DNA from: Planoprotostelium fungivorum
Lineage: Eukaryota > Evosea > Variosea > Cavosteliida > Cavosteliaceae
DNA length: 18,439 nucleotides
Reading direction: 5' to 3'
Assembly (NCBI GenBank): GCA_003024175.1
Contig: MDYQ01000354.1
Span: forward strand, 1-18,439
The notes under the pieces were generated by a model. The model ran no database searches. It worked only from the letters and a program-made list of their open reading frames with translations, and was not told the origin of the DNA. Both the position numbers and the translations under genes were made by a program. Shown here piece after piece: positions 1-8,116 of the stretch (the stretch's first letter is position 1; the number at the start of each line of letters is the position of its first letter).

Positions 1-1
1 A

Positions 2-511
2 CAGGACATGAAGAGGTTTGCTGACCGACATCGTTCAGCAGCCCCGATCTATCAACCAGGGGACTAAGTTCTTTTATCAACGAAGAATTTTGGGACCTCA
101 CGTCCAAAGCCAAAATGGGCGGATAAATGGATCGGTCCTTATCGCATCTTAAAGGAAGCACACCCTGGATCATCCTCTTACGTATTGAGTTAACCCCCTT
201 CCATCAAGATCTACCCAGTATTTCACACCTCACTTCTCACGCCGTACGTGGAGAACACATTGGTAGGTCGAAAGAGACCAGCTCCACCTCCTGTCGTAAT
301 TGACGGTGAACAAGAGTACGAGGTCGAGGCGATCTTGGATGTACGAAAGCGATATGGGAAGACCCAATATCTCGTAAGCTGGAAAGGTTATGGCCCAGAG
401 GAGAATTTGTGGTTACCTGAGGACAACCTGTCTAATAGCCCGGACCTGGTGGCAGATTTCAAGGCAAGGACCGCTCGCGTCACCACATCCAAGAGGAAAC
501 GCAAGAACTGA
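2..511 (+). pseudogene. 3' end of a Ty3/gypsy chromovirus pol gene (integrase C-terminus plus chromodomain), inactivated
   Basis: The frame starting at base 2 reads as the C-terminal end of a chromovirus polyprotein. It has MKRFADRHRSAAP, then the integrase GPY/F module (KWIGPYRIL), then FHTSLLTPY, then a chromodomain at about 322-460 (YEVEAILDVRKR, YLVSWKGYGPEENLWLPEDN). Chromodomains of this family direct integration toward modified histones. Two in-frame stops, TAA at 65-67 and TAA at 191-193, break the frame upstream of the chromodomain, so this copy is not intact. From 248 the frame is open through the chromodomain to a basic tail and TGA at 509-511. The rest of the element lies left of the window. 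Family assignment is firm; the decay is seen directly. Confidence 0.9.
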
Positions 512-520
512 TCCGCTGGA

Positions 521-660
521 TCAAGGGGGCAATGTTATGACGCTACGTTGTAGAGGAGGAATATCGACGAGAAAAGGAATTGATTTAACGGTCTACAATT
601 GTATTGTGTAATAAAAAGGGATTGTTCGAAGCCCATCCGTAAGGAGAGGTCTCGTGCATA
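521..660 (+). repeat. Polypurine tract and start of the retrotransposon 3' LTR
   Basis: Immediately after the pol stop is a purine run (AAGGGGGCAA, 523-532). It is followed by TGTTATGACGC starting at 533, the expected TG start of a 3' LTR of this family. An AATAAA-like signal (TAATAAAAAG) sits near 610. The right end of the LTR cannot be placed: no clear CA end or second copy is in the window, and coding sequence on the plus strand is already readable from about 650. The end coordinate is approximate. Confidence 0.6.
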
Positions 661-1207
661 CACTATCCCAGCTGCCCATCTTTGTGAATCCTTTGCCCTG
701 CTATCAAGAGTGAGATCATCCATCCATAACACTCAGCGAAAACTACAGCCTTTTCAAATTGCGCTCCGGGGTACTTGAGGTCTTCACTGAGAACCATCCC
801 GATAATCAACTGTTTTTCGATCATCTTCAGCAACTTCTGCGTTTCTTTGATGTCAAAGACCATGTTGTGACACCACCCCCTGTGGACGGTAACGATGCAT
901 TCACCCCTAGTGCAAGCCTGAGGTTGATAATGGTGTACAACCTGCTCCTCTTGAGTTCCGATATCGAGCCTGGACCTCACGTGAGCACCACAGATGACCG
1001 ATGATATAGAAGTAACAGTTTCAGTATCCGGATGCAATTGTTGATGCCATGTTGGGTCATCCATCGTCAACAACCAAAGATGTCACTGCCCAGGACATAA
1101 ACGACCTTGTCAAGCGTACTCAAGACAGGTACCTTCAATGGTTATAGGATGGCAGGATTCTGGAGGAGAAACTCAGGGAGAGGGGGATGTTGGACGAGCT
1201 GATCTAA
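650..1207 (+). CDS. Uncharacterised protein, C-terminal part, four exons with tiny introns
   Basis: Not recognised. Four open segments join in phase: about 650-709, 737-980, 1025-1128 and 1156-1207 (TAA). The introns are 710-736 (27 nt, GTGAGA...CTCAG), 981-1024 (44 nt, GTGAGC...TTTCAG) and 1129-1155 (27 nt, GTACCT...GGCAG). Both 27-nt introns are multiples of three and contain an in-frame stop, so splicing is needed for a continuous product. The protein reads LPCYQD/ENYSLFKLRS, FTENHPDNQLFFDHLQQLLR, then a charged helical end (RTQD/RILEEKLRERGMLDELI) likely to form a coiled coil. Third codon positions are mostly C or T, as in other genes here. No start codon is visible before 650; the retroelement may have inserted into or replaced the 5' part. 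An overlapping 136-codon minus-strand frame is probably a shadow. Confidence 0.5.
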
Positions 1208-1302
1208 ATGATATAAAAGAATTATTACTGATGTCTTCCAATACTATCTCACGGCTGTATGTACATCGACGATGCGAACTCTAACGACACCTTTGCCCCT
1301 GA

Positions 1303-1665
1303 AGACAATTCAGAGTTTGGAGAAAAACGCCCGGAAGTGCACTCATCCTCCCAAACGATGGTGTCGGTGCTCCTGTCGACGCCTCCCTCTTTGTCTTCGT
1401 CCAGTTCATCACCGTCGTCTGGCAGTGTATCGTTCACTTCACCTCAAGAGTCATCAACATCATGTACACCGCATTTTATTCGTTCATTCTGGAGAAAGAG
1501 GGGAAAAAACAAAGTCGAGGCAGGTCATTTAATGAGAAAAAAGCCGAGCTTGGCTTGCAGGGAAGTGATGGAACTCTCGAGCTCAGCAGGGAGAAACCGG
1601 CCAGTCAACTGATGATCTGCGCTCTTCCAACACTGACTCCTTCAGCTCTGAATCTGAATGCCGAA
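1303..1665 (+). CDS. Exon of a membrane protein (one hydrophobic segment and a charged tail)
   Basis: This frame has no internal ATG before the hydrophobic stretch, so it is probably an internal or last exon. It encodes LPNDGVGAPVDA, then a strongly hydrophobic stretch (SLFVFVQFITVVWQCIVHF, codons about 1384-1440), then YTAFYSFI and a charged tail (LEKEGKKQSRGRSFNEKK) ending at TGA/TAA near 1665. Third positions from about 1350 to 1600 are almost all C/T or G, supporting this frame over the Ser-rich frame 1259-1612 and the acidic minus frame. It may belong to the gene at 650-1207, but I could not connect the two with matching phases. Product not recognised. Confidence 0.4.
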
Positions 1666-1711
1666 TGAGACTGCACGGATGAAGTGACAGTAGATGTAAG
1701 CGTCTGTGTCT

Positions 1712-1948
1712 CTAGTGTTCAGAGGCGTTTGGGTAACTTGAGTTGGAGCTGTGGCTTCTGCCATACACCGTGAACAATTCTTGAAGCTCGGCTGTGCCGT
1801 TGGTGTGCGTCGATAAATGAGAAAAGACTCCCCAGTCATCCGAGGCAATGACGCCCAAGGAACAGAAGCTGAGCGTCAACCAGTAAAAATGACCTCCTGT
1901 TGCTGTGAGGCATGGAGTAAGCGTTGTTGTGACGATCGTTGCAACAGA
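1712..1948 (-). CDS. Possible downstream exon, uncharacterised
   Basis: A 78-codon open stretch on the minus strand lies just beyond the stop of the seven-exon gene at 1980. It reads TATGGHFYWLTLSFCSLGVIA (a hydrophobic stretch) followed by SDDWGVFSHLSTHTNGTAEL and ends at TAG (1714-1712). Codon usage resembles the neighbouring gene. It could be an alternative last exon of that gene, but only weak donors would join in phase, or a remnant. A second minus frame in the same DNA (1848-1642) is also open, so frame choice is uncertain. Confidence 0.28.
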   Translation of the reverse strand, partial: SVATIVTTTLTPCLTATGGHFYWLTLSFCSLGVIASDDWGVFSHLSTHTNGTAELQELFTVYGRSHSSNSSYPNASEH

Positions 1949-1979
1949 TTAAATCTTGGACAGAATCACAGAACGATGT

Positions 1980-3969
1980 TTATTGTGGAACGATCTCGTG
2001 ACGCACTTGACCCGTTTGCAGGCAGCCGATCACCTCGAAGACGTTTTCTCTCTGGTAGATCAAGAGAGATACAGGCGCAGAAGAGATGTCTCTAACATCA
2101 GACGTTACAAAGAAGTGGTCGTTGTCAGAACTCTGAACGGCCAGCTTGAATCGAAAGGTGCTCATTACAAGAGGGTCTAGAGCGTATATCTCTTCCTCTC
2201 TTATCTGCTTGTTCACGTAAGGCCGGTCCAAGTAACATTCGTATTCTGGCACAATGACCACGAATTTGGGTGCTGAACTCCTCGTTCACCGTGAGATCGT
2301 ACAACTTGTTCTCCTCTCACCTCTCATATAACTCTGCACATGGCCTCCAATAACTGGCATCTTTCTTACCAACCCTCAACACTGCGATGTCTTCCGATTC
2401 AAATAGCCTGCCCTTCCGTCAGAATCGTCTTTCCTTCTCTCTCCTTACTTGGTTTCCATGTTTGTCATCCAACGAACAACACTGTTGGGATATGTGTCAA
2501 AGGATTCTCGCACATTTGACGGTACTGCATTCCAGTTACCCCACAGGACATTCACCACTGTCCATTTCAGCTACACATCATCTTCCTTGCTCACCTTCTG
2601 ACATCCACTGTTCGATTTGCGTTCCGTTGAGTGTCTTACAGGCCATCGAGTTTATGATACAGCCCAGGCCCTCATCATCATCTGTGCTCTTCTCCTTGTG
2701 AGCATCAAGTTCTTCAATCCTGGGTCTCTTGTTGGCTGCGTACTCCATAGTCTCTGTTCTCTTCTGTGCAGAGGCGGGGGCCCCTCTCTCTACAGTCACA
2801 GCAGCAGTCTCACTGTTCTCTATCTCCATATCAGCCCTTTGGGTCTCTTGACAGTCCTGTGGCCATCTTCCTTCTTCCTCTCCTCCTACAGACTCTTCTT
2901 CTCCACTAGACTCTTCTTCTCCACTAGACTCTTCTTCTCCTACAGACTCTTCTTCTCCTACAGACTCCTCTCCTCCTCCTTCGGCCTTTTCTTCTCTTAC
3001 AGACTCTTCTCCTCCTACAGACTCTTCTCCTACAGACTCTTCTTCTCCTACAGACTCTTCTTCTCCTACAGACTCTTCTTCTCCTACAGACTCCTCTCCT
3101 CCCACAGCTCCTCCTTCGGCCTTTTCTTCTCCTACAGACTCTTCTTCTCCTACAGACTCTTCTTCTCCTACAGCCTCTTCTATAATCTCCTCAGTCCTCC
3201 AATCCTCTTGAAGCAAACTGTCGCAAGTGACCCTAAACTCCTTCGTCCCTGCATTTTGTTCCAGCCAACTGTCAAAAGATTCTGGTAACTGATGTCGATG
3301 CGATTGGTGGGTATTCGGCTTTTTTTTTGATTCCCAAATGTGAACTTGGCACAACCAGCACCACTTGATGAGGGTATAAGTCTGATGCGGCCTTGTGCTT
3401 ACCGTGCCTTCAGAGGAAATGTGGAAATAGAACTGGCAATGTGAGTGTGAGCTGCAACGAATGGAAGCTTCTCACTCGAGCATCGTTTGCTTTGGTAGCA
3501 GGCCTCTTCAATCTTTTTACGTGATCCCACTCGTGTTGCAATTCCCCGCGGCTCTCCCACTTATTTTTGTTGACGCATGATTGGAGCTTGTATTTGTCAC
3601 CCAGCTCATTCTGCCAAGGTAGATGATCGAAGGATTTGACGATCAATTGGTAATTGGTGTCATCCAGCTTTTGGCATTGGAGGCACACGAACAATCCAGA
3701 GGCTCCGTTCAGAACAAAGATGTGCTTCTTGTTTCCGTATCCCATCTCGAGGATTTTACTTCTCATATCTGAACGAGTCTGTTGTTCGCGCAGTCCAAGG
3801 GTGTATGGGGATTTGCTTGAACCATGTCACGAATCCAACTACAACGACCGAATGCGCAATATTTAATAAATTCACCAGCATGTCTGTATTCTATGTCATC
3901 CTTCCAATCTCACGGACGATCACATATCACATTCACAGACTCGTCTACAGGGATGTGTATTTTTTCCAT
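1980..3969 (-). CDS. Uncharacterised seven-exon protein with Glu-rich tandem repeat (588 aa)
   Basis: Not a family I recognise. Exons: 3969-3914, 3883-3775, 3745-3476, 3432-2595, 2557-2449, 2407-2321, 2277-1980. All phases match, giving 589 codons including TAA. Introns are 30, 29, 43, 37, 41 and 43 nt; most donors are GTGAG or GTAAG, but intron 2 uses a poor donor (GTTCAG). The chosen start gives MEKIHIPVDESVNVICDR. Residues 19-145 include GYGNKKHIFVLNGASGLFVC and several Cys/His that could bind metal. Residues about 229-331 are 14 or so imperfect GEEESV units. A basic nuclear-signal-like ANKRPRIEEL follows, then a folded-looking C-terminus (VNVLWGNWNAVPSNVRESFD, VIVPEYECYLDRPYV). A nuclear protein is an inference from the basic motif and acidic tract. 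The exon chain is the best supported small-intron model here; function is unknown. Confidence 0.7.
2875..3183. repeat. 18-bp minisatellite in a coding exon
   Basis: Plus-strand units are close to TCTTCTTCTCCTACAGAC, with 15-bp and longer variants, repeated about 14 times. They encode imperfect GEEESV on the minus strand within the 588-aa gene. Unit lengths are multiples of three, so copy-number changes would keep the frame. The plus strand is also open through this tract (the frame 2617-3288), which is a by-product of the repeat and not a gene. Confidence 0.9.
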
Positions 3970-4079
3970 CTGATCAAACGAGGGAAACCTCTGCATAATA
4001 CGTTCAAAGCCATCGATTCAGGGCCTAAAACTGTTACGCAAGGAAAAGACCAAAAGGGCACAACACGAAAGTCCTGACA

Positions 4080-4340
4080 CAAGTAGAAGGGGAGAAAGAT
4101 GCATCGGACGGCAGCAAAGGCGGGGAAGACAACACCGACGAAGGTGGGTCATCGATACTTGTTACATCTTATTTCATGTGATGTGATTCAGTCTTTTGAA
4201 TGATACAAATTAGATTGTATGAAAGAACGAAGACGTCTGCTCTGAGGTAAGTGATCGATGAATCACCCACGTTGTACATCAGACCATATTACATCATACA
4301 TCACATCCTGAAACATGGAATAGTTTACGTAACATCAATG
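4080..4340. promoter_or_regulatory. AT-rich intergenic stretch with repeated TTACATCA motifs
   Basis: No convincing gene is seen, apart from a possible short plus-strand reading at 4040-4130 (TQVEGEKDASDGSKGGED). From about 4160 the DNA carries many copies of ACATCA or its complement TGATGT, several inside TTACATCA. Examples are at about 4163, 4180, 4278-4310, 4331 and 4363-4383, running into the start of the next segment. It lies upstream of the minus-strand 588-aa gene and of the plus-strand ankyrin gene, so shared upstream control is plausible but unproven. Confidence 0.3.
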
Positions 4341-4576
4341 TGAGTCGTGTCAGTGATCACATTACATCACAAATTACATCATCTGAAATTTACTCTCCAC
4401 AACTGTTCAACCTAGAGGCCAAAGACGGTGTAACAAGAAGTCAATCATCTGGCACCTTTTTGACGTTCTTGGACGAACCTCCCAATTCCTGCATCATCAT
4501 CATCAGCCTCAGTAGAGAGAACCTTCTCCGAGTCCATCATGAATGGGAGGTCTGACATCCAATTCCATCAATTCGC

Positions 4577-4987
4577 TTGTATATTTGTTCCTCCAGGAGG
4601 ACAAGCTTTGGAAGAGACAACAAGGCCCTCATACGTGCAGCCACATTTGGTCACACAGAGACTGTGCGGCTTCTCTTGTCCGATCATCGTGTGGATCCAT
4701 CTGCAAGAGACAACAAAGCCCTCATAGGTGCAGCTATCAAAGGTCACACAGAGACTGTGCGGTTTCTCTTGTCTGATCCTCGTGTGGACCCATCTGCAAG
4801 AGACAACGAGGCCTTCAGAGGTGCAGCTACAGAAGGTCACACAGAGGCTGTGCAACTTCTCTTGTCTGATGCTCGTGTGGAACGAAAGAGAAGAGAACAG
4901 TACATGCAATACAAGACGTCTATAAAGGCAAAGACAAAGAGGAAGATTGAGTCAACATCAGCGACTAAGGTGATGTCACACAGTTAG
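4577..4987 (+). CDS. Ankyrin-repeat protein, partial (three 31-aa repeats)
   Basis: The frame holds three near-identical repeats of period 93 bp (31 aa), with unit starts near 4614, 4707 and 4800. Each reads RDNKALIxAAxxGHTETVRL followed by LLSDxRVDPSA. This is the 31-residue ankyrin variety, which mediates protein contacts. A basic tail (ERKRREQYMQYKTSIKAKTK) ends the protein at TAG (4985-4987). There is no ATG in this frame before the repeats. A coding-like stretch just upstream in another frame (SVERTFSESIMNGRSDIQF, about 4505-4565) could be the first exon, but no splice pair of matching phase was found, so the gene may be frameshifted or truncated. The near-identity of the units suggests recent tandem duplication. 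Confidence 0.65.
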   Translation: MYICSSRRTSFGRDNKALIRAATFGHTETVRLLLSDHRVDPSARDNKALIGAAIKGHTETVRFLLSDPRVDPSARDNEAFRGAATEGHTEAVQLLLSDARVERKRREQYMQYKTSIKAKTKRKIESTSATKVMSHS

Positions 4988-5340
4988 CACTGGCTGAAAT
5001 CGTATAGGTTGCCAAGCGAGCATCTGACGCGATAGACCGCTGACGAAAGAATAGAGAAGAACGATGAAAATAGATGTTGTTAACTGTTTGGTTGTGACGT
5101 CTGTTTTGTTGCAACATCCGTTTCTTCTATTCTAGTGTTCTTGATGTCTTGCCGTGTGGGTGTGATCTTCTTCTCCTCTTTCTCTCTCTTCGACCCTGCT
5201 CCTGATCTGTCATCTTCGATGTTCCTTGCCGAAATTGGAACGTCAGTACGGGATTAATCAAAATCGTGTTTAGGTATCAAAAGAATATATTTAAATATAA
5301 TGCGAAATTCTCTATGTAGAATGATCGCCCTGCGATCGCC
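4988..5340. other. Intergenic region, no gene supported
   Basis: Nothing here reads as a convincing gene. A very AT-rich patch (5280-5303, around ATATATTTAAATATAAT) could be promoter or terminator DNA. A 28-codon basic minus-strand frame starting MTDQEQGRRERKRRRR lies near 5215-5130 and is too short to support on its own. Confidence 0.4.
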
Positions 5341-6003
5341 CCGCCGGCCGTTTCTTGGCTCTTATGGTCGCTAACTCTCGCATTGTCCATCAATCCATTG
5401 ATCGTCGACATCAAATTTGGTTGCTCTTCGATCTGAGATCTCATGGTGGGTTGTCCACTCTATCGAAAGGAGCCCAAGGAACGAGGGTTGCTGAACCAAC
5501 CTTGCTGTCGTGGCCAGAGCCCAAAAGTGAAGCGATGCGACGAAGAAGATCTCTGAGAGGAAGGGCTGATGCGGAAGATGGAATGATCTCCCGAGACGAA
5601 ACTCACGGTGGATTTAGCACGAGCTGGTGGGGAACATCTGGGACAGTGATCTGTTCAAGCACGAGGACATCTGCAAGGGGATCTCTTCCACAGGGAGAAT
5701 TGCATCACTTTCGTTGTTTGGACTCGACGAGCAGAGACAACGATCGCACTTGAAAGGCATTTGTTCCGGCTCTGACATCGATTCCCTCCTCCCCACCGAG
5801 AGCGCTAGATCCAAGAGAATATACACCGAATTCATCAACTTCCCCTGAACATCCTGTGGACAAGATCATGTCGGATCTACCATTATTCGCAGCAGGAAAA
5901 AACGCCGTCACGAGATAACACATTCGAACCACATGGCTGTGACGAGTCGTTTGAGACGCAAGAAGAGAGAATTTATCTACTTCTCCCAGAGTTCCAGAAG
6001 GAA
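5340..6003 (-). CDS. Fragmented coding region, splicing unresolved
   Basis: Several minus-strand frames have good codon use but do not form one chain. From about 5995 one frame reads GTLGEVDKFSLLASQ, TTRHSHVVRMCYLVT, EFGVYSLGSSALGG, SLSLLVESKQRK. It can continue past an in-frame TGA through a 24-nt GT-AG intron to VPDVPHQLVLNPP. Another frame gives a Cys-rich stretch (MPFKCDRCLCSSSPNN) and a third VSFVSGDHSIFRIS and FTFGLWPRQQGW. The SGDHSIF and FGxxxxQGW patterns resemble RCC1 propeller blades; the CxxC pairs could instead be a small zinc finger. I cannot choose between these readings. The plus-strand frames 5355-5753 and 5627-5848 cover the same DNA and are considered shadows. Confidence 0.3.
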
Positions 6004-6017
6004 CTTTCTCCGGTGGT

Positions 6018-6506
6018 CTAGACGTCTAGACACCGAGCTCTCTTGTTGGACTTCGCAGGTCCTGTGGGTTCTACTTTCCTCTTGACTCCTGCAGTGGTCT
6101 GTTGTTCTGCAGTTGTCTGGTGTTCTGCAGTGATCTGAAGTTCTGCATCGGTCTGATGGTCTGCAGTCCTCATTCGTTCTGACTTCTCGCGAGCAAGCTT
6201 GTTCTTCTTCCTGATTGCTTCTTGCCTTTTCACGCGTGCAATTGCCTTCCTCTGACGTCCCTCGAAGCCAGAGGCCACCGGTGCAAGGAAAGCCGGGTAT
6301 GTGACGAACTGAAGATCCACGACCTCCAAGATCATGGGCATGGAGTGTGTTGGGCTTCTCATGATGACCTTCTGTGGTTGTTGTGGAATGCGAGAATGAA
6401 TTCGATAACGCATTTGCGCGGGAAGAAAAATCAATTCCAATTCTGAGGGCTCAATAATTTGTACCACGAATGGTCTCGGTAAAAACAAATCTTCTGATCT
6501 TTGCAT
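6018..6506 (-). CDS. Basic, probably nuclear protein with short TAEHQT repeats (162 aa)
   Basis: Single-exon frame from ATG at 6506 to TAG at 6018. Family not recognised. The N-terminal half is mixed (LPRPFVVQIIEPSELELIFL, HSMPMILEVVDLQFVTYPAF). Residues about 84-116 are highly basic (RQRKAIARVKRQEAIRKKNK then LAREKSERMR) and resemble a DNA- or RNA-binding helix, but no leucine zipper follows. About four imperfect units of TAEHQT come next, then two nuclear-signal-like clusters (GVKRKVEP, KSNKRARC). The stop codon lies inside a 16-bp perfect palindrome (6016-6031). The opposite-strand frame 6222-6446 is a shadow. Confidence 0.6.
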   Translation of the reverse strand: MQRSEDLFLPRPFVVQIIEPSELELIFLPAQMRYRIHSRIPQQPQKVIMRSPTHSMPMILEVVDLQFVTYPAFLAPVASGFEGRQRKAIARVKRQEAIRKKNKLAREKSERMRTADHQTDAELQITAEHQTTAEQQTTAGVKRKVEPTGPAKSNKRARCLDV

Positions 6507-6589
6507 CGCGGAGTAAAGCCGAGGTAGTCAAATATCTGAATCAGATGGAGAATCGATCCTTTCCAGCTCGCACTGGCCAGTGGAAAGAG

Positions 6590-7680
6590 AGACAAGAGAC
6601 CTCAAATCGAAAGGACACCTTCAATCACGTTTATCAACGATTGATGAGAGACTGGTGGGAGAGCACCTCAATCAAAGAGAGCCACAGCCCACAGTGTAGA
6701 TGGCACCTTGTAGGTTTTTTGGAATTCTCGCCTCATTCGTCGGATTGTCCACAGAGTGGAGGTTTAGCTCTCATCAGTGCGTCATCTTGGATTGACGAGC
6801 ATAATAATGTCTCTCCCTCGAACATTCGATCAGCACTGAGTAGTGAGATCGAGAGTGAAACCACAAACAGAACCACTTGAGCCATCGACCGACGATCACT
6901 CGTCGCCTGGGAACGATGAGGACGTCTCACCTGATGACCATGCGGCGAACAAGATCAAGACCACATTGACACACGAACGATCCTTCGCATCATCCACCAG
7001 CAGCACCTGGACGAAAAGAGCTGCTTACCAGGTGAAGATGATGACGTTATCACACGACAAGTTTCCGTGGACGATGCTCATCTCTCACAGATAGTTCATT
7101 GTACGATTCTACCAGGAGCTCACCGTCAATATGCTGGCGTCGATGTGACATCGATCAAGAAGGGAAGGCGGTAAGACTTCAAGACCACAGAATTCTCGTT
7201 GTAGACGGCCTTGTACATCGTAGCCTTGGTACCACTGTGAAGTGGTATGCACTGAAATAATTCGGCGGAGATAGTACTGGGTGCTTTGAACGTGGACATG
7301 TCGATAGATGTTGATCTCTTCCTGTATATCTTCTTCCTCTGAGTGATGATGATCACTGTGGTAACGATGCACAGCGCAGCGACCCCTCTGACACTGTGTC
7401 AGTGGGAGTTACTCTCATCCCATCACAGACAGGTCAAATCTGTACCACATCGCTAATGCCACCAACGGTTATCAAAACAATTCGAGGATCGTCATATCTA
7501 CAACGAGAATATTTGGGACAGCGTGAGTCTCAATCTCTTCCTGGGAAGGCCCAGCCGTGCGTTCCTGTCCAAAGAGGCCGCCGCAGAAATACGATAATTG
7601 TCGGGGGAGAAGTGTGATGTTGATGTTTGAAGAAGATGAGATTTTGAACGTCACGTAGGACTATCACTCAAATGTGGGGC
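6590..7680 (-). pseudogene. Decayed receptor tyrosine-kinase-like (TKL) kinase
   Basis: Read on the minus strand, the order is that of a receptor kinase. First an ectodomain-like piece (ISSSSNINITLLPRQ, about 7654-7475). Then a membrane segment (GVAALCIVTTVIIIT, about 7385-7337) with a basic stop-transfer run QRKKIYRKR. Then a kinase N-lobe (KATMYKAVYNENSVVLKSYR, with the ATP-binding Lys in VVLK). Then a catalytic-loop match IVHGNLSCDNVIIF (about 7075-7037) and a C-lobe-like stretch (SADRMFEGETLL, about 6835). Only about 40 codons separate the N-lobe Lys from the catalytic loop, less than half the usual distance. Frames change, and stops occur just before the loop and later. The catalytic HRD is HGN, so even the parent may have been a pseudokinase. 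The plus-strand frame through 6950-7250 looks coding but is a shadow of this relic. Confidence 0.55.
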
Positions 7681-8080
7681 CCTACGCTTTCAGATGCACC
7701 AACGTTTTCCGCGACGAGGGAACACCTGTTATTGCGGCAGTACTTTATTCTTCTAGCAGCAACGTACAGAGAGAAAGAAGAGAAGGAATTGATTGCTCGT
7801 CACTTCACGAGTGCACTGAGAGGACTGAGAAAGATCCAGAAGGACCCAACTGTTGTACATCACACCACATCGACACAATGAAGGTGTAGATGATGTGAAC
7901 GGCATCGATCCAAAATGGACTCACTTCAACGAAGACGTTCCGGATATCCTCAAAAGGTCGAAACATCGTGCTCGCCCAGCTCATGTCCGAGCTAAGGTAG
8001 AACAGCTCTCAAAAAGGGATGAGGAGAAGCGTCTCCTCCGTCAAAACAACATGATTTCAAGATCTCTAACGATCACGTGA
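7659..8080 (+). CDS. Small uncharacterised protein, two exons visible
   Basis: Two open segments join in phase: 7659-7854 and 7884-8080 (TGA), separated by a 29-nt GT-AG intron (7855-7883). Exon 1 reads GPYAFRCTNVFRDEGTPVIA and exon 2 GIDPKWTHFNEDVPDILKRS, then a charged helical end (KVEQLSKRDEEKRLLRQNN). Third positions favour C/T, and this is clearest in exon 2. The frame extends further upstream but meets TAG at 7656-7658, which could be the acceptor of another intron. No start codon is fixed. The alternative exon-1 frame (7672-7881) does not splice in phase. Its left end abuts the kinase relic on the other strand. Product not recognised. Confidence 0.42.
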
Positions 8081-8116
8081 TGCAAAGTAGAACGTGATTT
8101 CAGGAATGTATTTAAT

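Noticed and set aside
663-1073. 136-codon minus-strand frame
   Set aside because: The plus strand gives a better protein with C/T third positions and phase-matched introns.
2617-3288. 223-codon plus-strand frame, Ser/Phe/Tyr-rich
   Set aside because: It is the complement of the GEEESV minisatellite; its length comes from the repeat. The minus strand joins to six other exons in phase.
6470-6880. 136-codon plus-strand frame
   Set aside because: It lies antisense to the 3' part of the kinase relic and to the start of the 6018-6506 gene; no family sense and no continuation in phase.
6950-7250. Well-formed plus-strand frame with C-rich third positions
   Set aside because: Antisense to the kinase N-lobe and HGNLSCDN loop, whose motif order is a stronger signal. 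Its join would need a 20-nt intron.
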